NCBI GenBank assembly: GCA_032622095.1
Contig: CP136061.1
Span: forward strand, 85,348,324-85,412,323
Length of the DNA stretch: 64,000 nucleotides
Reading direction: 5' to 3'
Origin: Siphonodentalium dalli
Lineage: Eukaryota > Mollusca > Scaphopoda > Gadilida > Siphonodentaliidae
Below, one piece after another: positions 56,400 to 64,000 of the stretch. The number at the start of each line of letters is the position of its first letter. The stretch's first letter is position 1. The position numbers and the translations under genes were made by a program. The notes beneath the pieces were generated by a model that did not search any database, was not told the origin of the DNA, and worked only from the letters and a program-made list of their open reading frames with translations.

Positions 56400-56852
56400 T
56401 TAAAGGTACTCAATCCGATCGGAGGGTCCTATATTATTATTTCATTGGCTTTGGGAGTAAAAAATAATTGATTCGAGTCGAGGAACCTACCAATCAACAC
56501 TCAGGGTGATTATCGATATTTGAAGTTTTGTTATTTCTATTCTTTCTGTCCCAGAACATGGCGTCAAAAGGATGTTCTCGGTCAAAATTGCGCTATTATT
56601 ACGACTTGATTTTAGAGTTATCCATCCTTGTCTGTTTGAATAGTGTTTCTGGTGTACACATCTCGAGCAAATTACGAAGTTATGGGCAATTATTAGTACT
56701 CATCTCGGGGAAAATAAACAATTTCAACAATTCACTTTCTAATAACTCTGAGCTTTGTTTGATGGGTTCCTTGACTCGAATCAAATATGTTTTACCCCCA
56801 AAGCCAACGAAATGGTAATATAGGACCCTCTGATTGGATTGAGTACCTTTAA
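56400..56852. mobile_element. MITE family E with TTAA ends (piggyBac-like)
   Basis: Ends read 'ttaaaggtactcaatcc' and 'ggattgagtacctttaa'. TIRs of about 110 bp share 'ggagggtcctatatta' and 'cattggctttggg'-type blocks. If the flanking TTAA is the target duplication, the TIR begins AGGTACTC, consistent with piggyBac-type insertion. Fragments of the same TIR lie at about 545-625 and 27945-28030. The interior of about 230 bp has an open frame without a recognisable motif. Confidence 0.75.
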
Positions 56853-56942
56853 TATACATTGTTTCTGCATTACTACATGTAGTATATTATATGTACTGTA
56901 CATATAATATACTACATGTAGTAGTGCAGAAACAATGTATAT
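56852..56942. mobile_element. 91-bp near-perfect palindrome abutting MITE E
   Basis: 'atatacattgtttctgca' and its complement enclose 'ctacatgtagtatattatat' and its complement, around 'gtactgtac'. It starts in the TTAA end of MITE E. Confidence 0.88.
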
Positions 56943-57125
56943 TGTAAATGATTATAAGTTATTGTCAGATATCTTTTGGTTCAATGGATTATGATTATCC
57001 TGCATGAAATGAGATTTAACAGTACTGTTTAATATCACTCTAATTCATATATTAGGCTATTTTATAAAAATTCAAGTGAGAGACACTTACATGTACATAT
57101 CTGACAATAACTTAAAATCATTTAC
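56940..57125. mobile_element. Second inverted repeat, 185 bp
   Basis: 'attgtaaatgattataagtt' and 'attgtcagatat' at the left are mirrored at 57092-57125. This makes three inverted-repeat units in a row. Confidence 0.8.
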
Positions 57126-57129
57126 AATC

Positions 57130-58270
57130 CCATACATATACAAAAAATTCCAAAGTTACGCTTGACAAATTAAACTCTCAATACAATGGATTTAACAAAA
57201 AAGTTCAGGGGGACAACCGCCAGACCCAACCATCAGCAGGGGGACACCCCCTCCCGAACCTCCCCGCTCAGGCCTTTTGGATATGCTTTTGGCAGATCAT
57301 TCCCCGATAACAGTGTCCCCAAAAATGCCTGGATCATTTACTGATACATGTACGGTATATGTAATGTATAGGCGAGGGGTTGCACGTGGTCCTTCAGCCG
57401 CGAAACACGTTTTTTATCAAAATAATATTGTATTTGACCAATAAAACATTATAATTTAGTACATGTAAATAAACAATATAACGTATAGCATCAGATAATT
57501 GCTTAGTTTGGTTTCGAGATCAGATATCGGATGCTTCAGGTCGAGTCATTTTATGCACACAATATGTCTTAAGTATAGAATAGTGTTAAAATGCATTCGT
57601 TCAATTCATCACAACTGGAACAATCTACAATGGGGTCTCGAGCAGTTTACCCCTTCGCATATTGAACAACGATGCCATTAAAATGGCAGACAAAAAGTAA
57701 ATCGGTTTATATGGTATCAGATAGCACATGCCAATTTGGCATTTGTGAATGCAATCTGTAAAGCGTTAATAATTTCTAAACCGATCGATACAAAAACTAT
57801 ACAGGTGAGGGGTGTGTCATCATAAACATGTACATAAAATTTGAACAAGATCCGATAAATTATACTTGAGTCATCGTGTCGATAGCAAGTGTCTACGGAC
57901 GGACAAGACAGGCAGACAGATGAACGATAGCTGGTTGATCCAGACACTGGCATTATGTGTTCCATACATGCCTACACATAAACACATGCAACATACACTA
58001 CGTTCTAAATGAAATATTTGGATCAGAAATTTGCCAATCAAAAAGATCGATAAAATTTTACATTGATTTACCTTTTATACTCAATCGAGCTGCGGGGTCA
58101 AATGCTTCATTTTCAGGGCGGAAACAATAGGGTTTCAATTGGTCATTTGAATAGTACATAGACCAATAGACGATTCCCGGGTTACCAGAAAACGCGAGCT
58201 CTTATGTGTTGGAGGCGGAAATGAGCGTCACGTGACCGGCAATATAGGGTTCTATTTGTAAACAGTTTTA
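57130..58270. other. Mixed sequence upstream of the SAP-like ORF
   Basis: Includes a possible dispersed repeat near 57740-57910 ('tttgaacaagatccgataaa', 'cgtgtcgatagcaagtgtct'). Immediately upstream of 58276 there is GC-richer DNA with 'gcgtcacgtgacc', a CACGTG core, which could be promoter sequence. This is not proven. Confidence 0.35.
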
Positions 58271-58275
58271 TCAAT

Positions 58276-58491
58276 ATGGCAGATTCGAACGCGATGAATA
58301 GATTTAGTAGCTTGAATGTTGTCGAATTGCGAGAATATCTGAGGAAAAGGGGAATCACTACCACTAGTTACACAAAGGAAAAGCTTCTAAAATTGTGTTT
58401 CTTTTGTAAACAAACTGACCAGCCCGTTAACGAGCAAAATGTTGACAAAGAGATCTCTGGAAAACAAAGACGAATAGTTACGGCGTCCTGA
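58276..58491 (+). CDS. Short SAP-like domain protein or first exon
   Basis: ATG in the good context 'caatatggcagat'. 71 codons: MADSNAMNRFSSLNVVELRE, then YLRKRGITTTSYTKEKLLKL, a C-x2-C pair (CFFC) and a hydrophilic end. The pattern LNVVELREYLRKRGI...KEKLLKLC fits a helix-extended SAP (DNA-binding) motif, as seen at the N-terminus of several uncharacterised invertebrate proteins and transposon-derived genes. A possible donor near the end could make this exon 1 of a longer gene; none of the rest was found. Confidence 0.5.
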   Translation: MADSNAMNRFSSLNVVELREYLRKRGITTTSYTKEKLLKLCFFCKQTDQPVNEQNVDKEISGKQRRIVTAS

Positions 58492-58741
58492 TCACCCTAT
58501 CCTCGGGGCTTGTTTATTGCATGTGCTGTGGTAATGGAATTCTTGAAATAAAAAGTACATTCAAACATAAAAGGAGTACTATTGATGCCATTCTGGATGA
58601 CCCGTGTTACGACATAATACATGAACAATAATGGTGCATTATCACTGAAACAGACCAGTGTGTGATATAAACAAATACAGTGCCAGTTTGCCAAATGAAA
58701 TATTGTGACTTCGTATTCTACATAAAGGTGGCAACACCAAA

Positions 58742-58965
58742 AAGCATTCCATTATTACAGAGAGGATCTACCCGGTCGAGAGTTACATGTATATAAAACG
58801 AGTTGATAAAGTGTTAAATGTTTATGAAAGATGTGTTGTTCCCGAGTTACTCAAATGATCGCAAGTACACATGCCTATTGTTAATAAAGCCTTGGATAAT
58901 AAACATTTAACACTTTATCAACTCTTGTTCGGGTAGATCCTCTTTGTAATAATGGAATGATTTTT
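58742..58965. mobile_element. Inverted-repeat MITE plus direct duplication
   Basis: 'cattccattattacagagag' and 'gttgataaagtgttaaatgt' on the left are mirrored at 58893-58963. The inner segment 'ttcccgagttactcaaatga' (58848) is repeated directly just outside at 58972, together with 'tgcctattgttaataaagcc', suggesting insertion with rearrangement. Confidence 0.8.
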
Positions 58966-59374
58966 GGTGTTCCCGAGTTACTCAAATGATAGCAAGTACA
59001 AATGCCTATTGTTAATAAAGCCTTTTATTGAAACTCTATTAATAAATAGAGTGATTATTTTACACCTTCCCTGGTCAAATAACATTGTGGCAGATATTAG
59101 TTGAAAACAGCCCCTGGTCTCATATTATCACAGTTTCATGTGTGAAATATTTGCAATAAGATCATGTCCTTATCTACTGGTATTTATAACTAAAACTCGC
59201 AGGACTTTAATAATACTTGTTGAAGTTACCAGTAAATTTTGAATGAAATTATATCGTGATTTGAAGGTAACATACTGGTGTGGTAGTTTCAACGATTCAA
59301 TTATCACGGTTAATATTAATATAACAGATATATAAAATGATGTAATAATTATAAACGTGTTGCTTGATTTTTTG

Positions 59375-59513
59375 AAATTGTTGTATTTGAACAAAGTCGG
59401 CATTGAAATTTTGTCTCTCGGATCGTTTCTGTCGTCGAAATGAAGAGAACAAACTCGAGATAGTCTATTTGGACTGAAGTTTTTCCTTCGCATCACATAC
59501 ATCCATTTCCTCC
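59375..59513 (-). pseudogene. THAP-domain fragment
   Basis: After an AG at 59514-59515 the minus strand reads RKWMYVMRRKNFSPNRLSRV, then CSLHF, ending PTLFKYNNFK. The 'RK.F.P....RVCS.HF' block followed by 'PTLF' is the second half of a THAP zinc finger (C2CH), a DNA-binding module found in P-element and other transposases and in host genes. The first CxxC half was not found nearby. The frame continues into AT-rich I/L/V sequence and is probably a relic exon. Confidence 0.6.
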
Positions 59514-59519
59514 CTAAAT

Positions 59520-61265
59520 CCCGTTTGTGAATTTTATTTCATAAATTAACCTACCTCATATGGCTCAGAATATATCACTTTAACGCTTCATCTCAACTCG
59601 CATCGTTCCGTTTCCGGTGTGGCTTTTTTTAATTACCCACTTATGTGACGTCACACCGGAATACCCTCTGCCTACTTCAATTTATCTTCTTTGCGTCCTC
59701 GAAGCAACATCGTTTCTAATCGTTCGTCTAATATGACGGACTCTGTTCACATTATAAGCCTCTGGCTAGGTGAACGACACTTTATATGAGGATTATACAG
59801 TATTGTATGCCTCGTTTTTTGGCCAGAATATGGCCTCATTTGACAAGAGATCTTTGTCTTTGTCCGCGGGAAAATATGGCGGAAAATTTCGATGTGCGGT
59901 ATAGCCTACAATGGCTCCAGCACCTCGTTGATCAAGATTCAAGATCAAGATAAAGGAACAGAAAGTCCTCAGTGCTAGTGCCAGTACGGTATAGACTAGA
60001 CACGGACTCTTTCTCGGGCTGACAGCTCAGTAGAATCATTCCCTTGAAATCTCTTAACAGAGAAATGGGACAGTCCACTGTGTTAGTGCCTCTGGGCCAA
60101 GACATAGGAGATCATAGGACTTCATCGAGTTTATACACTCGGACGGTAATTGTGTCTGATGTAGAATCAGAACGCTCAAATTCGTGGCGAAAAGCCGACG
60201 TTAGAGCGAGACGTTTATGATGCAATAGTATCCCTGAAAACTCTGACAGAGAGATTTTGATACAATATACGTGTACTGACGAAAAGGCCGGAGAAGAACG
60301 AAACATTGCAATGTCTATTCGTATTCAAACTCCAACAAAATCTGTATTAGCTCCTGATTTCGTATCAGAACGCTCTATCACAGCGAAAAGAAGAGCGATA
60401 CTATACAATCGATCTCTATATTCCTCATAAATATAATATGAGAGAATTTGATATTAAAATTACGTGTGCTTCTATGTTGATATAGAAAAGCATCAGGCGC
60501 GCAGCTTTCAGCGCATGACGTCACTTGTTTATTTATAGGTCTTCTCCAATACTATAGGTTACTGTTCGGAGCCGATGCAATCTCCACAACAATTGCTGAA
60601 CTGAACTGAATTACGAACATATACAGACAGCTAATCTTGGCTTATCATTACTGAGGACAGTCGCTACTTACGTTTTGAGCGAACTGGTTATATATTTTTA
60701 CCAGCTGTCTTTTCCTGTGTCAAAGGACGCAGAAGAGTTCTTAAATATTCCTTTATTAGCTGAGATAATGTTCTTGATAATGAATTGCCAATAACATTCT
60801 TCAAAGCAACTATACTTGCCAAGAGAAACATAAGAAAATATACACTCAGTGTATCATCGCTGATGAAGGCCAGTTTTGATTATCGGGCAACTATATTATA
60901 TTTTGAAATGACGTTTTCAACTTCACAGCCTCTCTGATTATGATGGCTTACACACACGGTTCAAATACAGGCTACATTCACAGCCATATAAAAGTCTAAA
61001 TAGAGTATTAACCGTATTGGTATTTTGTTGCTAAACAGTAGTATAGACCAGTATATATGAGCTAGCTACGGAGCATGTACATGTACCTATACGCTGCTTG
61101 CTTAGAGTATTGGATCTATGACGAAAACTCTTAATCGTGAGGCAGGGTTATATATAGACCAAGACCACAAATTCTTACTCAATAAAATTGTTCCCACATA
61201 AAGTTAATTTCTCGCCATTTCTTGACTATATATAAAGCAAATTAAGCAATAAAATCATATGTTTA
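59520..61265. other. CpG-richer region, no exon supported
   Basis: Contains 'tgacgtcacaccgg' at about 59647 (CRE-like palindrome TGACGTCA), and two diverged direct copies around 60155-60290 and 60363-60480 ('tatcagaacgctct', 'gagagatttgatatt'-like). It may be regulatory DNA, but no start site is visible. Confidence 0.35.
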
Positions 61266-61269
61266 ATTT

Positions 61270-62152
61270 TTGTCATAAGTAGGTGCTGGGAGATACTCAG
61301 GCCTGGGTATCTTCCCCCCCACCCCAAATTCTTACTCTATCAAATTGTTCTCACATAAAGTTAATTTCTCGCCATTTCATGACTATATATAAAGCAAATT
61401 AAGCAATAAAATCATGTTTAATTTTTGTCATATGTAGGTGCTGGGTGGGGGGGGGGAAGATACTCAGGCCTGGGTATTTCCCCCCCCCCCCCCACCCCAA
61501 ATTCTTACTCTATCAAATTTTGCTCATATAAAGTTAATTTCTCGCCATTTCATGACTATATAAAGCAAATTAAGCAATAAAATCATACGTTTAATTTTTT
61601 CATATGTAGGCGCTGGGTGGGGGGGGGGGGGGGGGGGGAAATACTCAGGCCTGGGTATCTTCCCCCCCACCCCAAATTTTTACTCTATAAAATTTTGCTC
61701 ATATAAAGTTAATTTCTCGCCATTTCATAACTATATAAAGCAAATTAAGAAATAAATTCATACGTTTAATTTTTGTCATATGTAGGTGCTGGGTGGGGGG
61801 AAGTTACTCAGGCCTGGGTATCTCCCCCCCCCCCCCCCCCACCCACAAAATTTTTACTCTATAAAATTTTGCTCATATAAAGTTAATTTCTCGCCATTTC
61901 ATGACTATATAAAGCAAATTAAACGATAGAATCATAAGATAATATTTTGACATATTTATGCTATTATTGGGGTTAAGTTAAACTTCAAAATAACCACAAA
62001 AAAAAAAATATTTAATAGTTTTCTCGGCATTTCTTACCATAATAATATAAAATAAGTGAGGGGAAAAAAAAAAAACGAGTGGGGGGGGGAAGATACCCAG
62101 GGTGGGGGGGAAGATATCCCGGGGTATGTTCCCCCCCCCCCCCCCCCACGAG
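61270..62152 (+). repeat. Tandem 165-bp repeat with long G and C runs
   Basis: Five units with 'gtaggtgctgggtgggg', 'gatactcaggcctgggtatc' and 'cccaccccaaattcttactc', then 'taaagttaatttctcgccat' and 'taagcaataaaatcat'. The G-run, the palindrome around 'aggcct' and the following C-run can pair with each other. Runs vary between units (up to about 20 G at about 61617-61638), which is typical of slippage. A final pair of G/C runs is at 62078-62148. Confidence 0.93.
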
Positions 62153-62159
62153 ATATCGT

Positions 62160-62880
62160 GTTACACATGTACAACGTTATCAGAACGTGTGCAGTTTTTA
62201 ACACATTGTTTTAAAAGCAATTATGAAATATGAGAGTCATTCATCTGATGAGCTATATGTAGACTACAGCCAATCATCGATAGGCATACGGGTATCAGCT
62301 GTACCATTTTCTCCAAAACACATGCAGAAGTGAGGTCTAGGTCTATGTCTTTACATGGGCGATGGCTTATAAGACAAGACACGGATTGGGTCAATGACCG
62401 TCTTGCACACAATTGTTATCATGTGAAATAAATATTTTGATTCAAACATTAAACAAATCTTAAAATAATGTTTTCATCATGAATTGGAAATTTAAAAAAT
62501 CTCCCTGATGACTTGCATGGAGCAATAGCTTATATTGACAACCCAATTTTGGCCAGAAATAGGCATGCATAGCAGTTCCAACTGATGAATTAATAGAATG
62601 CCTTTTTCAATAACATCAAGGTGAAACTGAAATCTAACTATAGTATGGCATTGCAGGATATATTCAAACAATAGGCAGTATACATGGTACCTTACGTGGA
62701 GACAATTCTCTATAAAGGCTATTGATTACTTTCCCTTTTGCTAGAACAATGGTAGTAAATAATGAGTCTCAATTGTCCATACATAACACATTTCATGCCA
62801 GTTCTATAAAGAATGGTGTCTTCATTCAGCGAGACAAGACCGAGATATGCCGCATATTTTGTCCTCTGTTCCCTAAGATG
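62160..62880. other. No gene recognised
   Basis: Unique-looking sequence without a supported feature. Confidence 0.35.
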
Positions 62881-63039
62881 ATAAAGTGTTATTGATATGC
62901 AAGTCAGTCAGAGTATGGTGCACATTTCAACAATCTACTTTCTCTGGGTCATGGAGAAAAGCAAAAATGCATGTAAACAATTTGGAAATAAGACAAAAAC
63001 ATAAACAGATATATATTGGCCCAGTACTAACGGGTCACA

Positions 63040-63290
63040 AGATATTAATGCAGTCTGACTGTGGTCTACCTAGTGGTCCAGTGTATCAACATGACACTTC
63101 TCATGAAAACTCCAGTTGGGATCGCCACCAAGATCGTCCCCCAGCAGAGGCTCTGACCTTGGACTGGGAGAACATGTTTGCATATTTATGCATTTCCTCC
63201 CATAGCATTACAAGTTCTGACAAAAATTGCAAACTAATAATAATTCAACGTCAACTTATCCGAATAGCCACGGTTTTGGGCCGAAGCTGA
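63040..63290 (+). mobile_element. Degenerate retroelement fragment (DIRS-like?)
   Basis: The frame contains PPAEALTLDWENMFAYLC and, further on, KNCKLIIIQRQLIRIATVL. The phrase 'A.ALTLDWENMFAYAFPP....NCKLILI' is typical of the part after the reverse transcriptase in DIRS-type elements, where it belongs to the RNase H region. Here it is frame-damaged (the AFPP core is lost). The assignment rests on this short match only. Confidence 0.45.
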
Positions 63291-63299
63291 AACTCTTGA

Positions 63300-64000
63300 A
63301 TATGTTTTATTCCTCATATGAAATACATTTACAGGATATTGACAAGAATAGATATGTATATACAAACACATGCATATGTAAAATAAATATGTGTTAACAT
63401 ATAGACATATAGACTAGTATACATTCCGATTACATGACTTCTTCACTAAAAAATGGCAAGAAAGAAGCATGCCAAATAAATTTAGAATATTATTGGCAGC
63501 ATCTGACAAGGAGACATGGTACTACATGTAGTACACAACATGGCTATAGTGTGCAAATAAGTCTTCTTAATTCAGCCATTGTAGTGGCATGAAAATTTAC
63601 CCCCTCAAGACAGCACTCATGTTCTCTCTTATTTATACCATTACAATCTGCAGTATTAAACCATAGCAGGCTTCATATACATATATATAAATATATACCT
63701 CTACTCTGTCATCAGTAGTGGGCAAACCTATGTGGCAACAGCCAGTCATACTCAAAATGATTAAAGGTGTATTCAATTAAAGCTTATTCAAGCAAGGAAT
63801 TTGCCAACATTATTGAGATTGTTAGAACAAGTTGAACAACACCCATTTGAAACATGTCACATGAAAAACAATTCCTTCTGACAGATTTCTCATTTTTGCG
63901 TTGATGTGAAGATTTTCTATCTTCATCCATTGATCAGATACATGTATCTTGGCTAAAATACAAAAGTGTATAAGGCATATCAGACATGGCTTGTCAAAGA
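63300..64000. other. Right edge, no gene recognised
   Basis: AT-rich, with a 'tactacatgtagta' palindrome near 63522. The HSPA12 exon expected next (starting in the middle of the GGGT loop) was not seen. Confidence 0.4.

Noticed and set aside
59640-59660. Functional CRE promoter element TGACGTCA
   Set aside because: An isolated 8-bp match with no identified gene start nearby.

Overview
The window is animal nuclear DNA that is poor in genes and rich in repeats. It has no operons, no ribosome binding sites and no prokaryotic gene packing. Coding pieces are short exons with GT/AG borders, separated by kilobases of tandem and inverted repeats. A dispersed HSPA12-type Hsp70 gene, Mutator-like (MULE) transposases with a PHD-like zinc finger, a THAP fragment, LINE and DIRS-like scraps and many foldback MITEs together suggest a lophotrochozoan, most likely a bivalve mollusc. 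That placement is inference, not something a single marker proves.

Layout. 1-4.7 kb: a dispersed repeat, then a 241-bp tandem array split by a non-autonomous hAT-like element with perfect 8-bp target duplications. 4.7-10.2 kb: a large inverted-repeat element enclosing a CTTAAG motif cluster and tandem repeats. 10.2-16.5 kb: one candidate exon of unknown function, a hairpin MITE and two more inverted-repeat elements. 16.9-22.7 kb: a nested transposon complex, in which an old minus-strand MULE gene (C) is interrupted by one MULE (B, with a 9-bp target duplication) and by a second element (A). 23-28 kb: minisatellite, dispersed repeat, LINE tail, SINE-like unit and snapback elements. 28.8-53.5 kb: three in-frame exons (223 codons plus one base) of an HSPA12-like gene on the plus strand. 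Its introns hold an iterated-TIR element, CACGTG minisatellites, a roughly 4-5 kb imperfect palindrome, another degenerate MULE (D) and a 6.1-kb satellite of 93-bp units. 54-64 kb: MITEs, a short SAP-like ORF, a THAP fragment, a G/C-run tandem array and a DIRS-like fragment. The HSPA12 gene continues past the right edge.

The only gene likely to be functional here is the HSPA12-like one, and it is incomplete. Everything else that is recognisably coding is transposase or retroelement debris. The most unusual material is (i) the group of MULE-like elements whose terminal inverted repeats are themselves short tandem repeats, two of which share a subterminal 16-mer, (ii) the intronic 93-bp satellite whose unit keeps an open frame on both strands and has a 1,840-bp higher-order period, (iii) local duplications of exon ends next to two HSPA12 splice donors, and (iv) the long palindrome built of roughly 170-bp units carrying ATGGCGGCC-like motifs. 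All coordinates were read by eye; nothing was aligned or searched.
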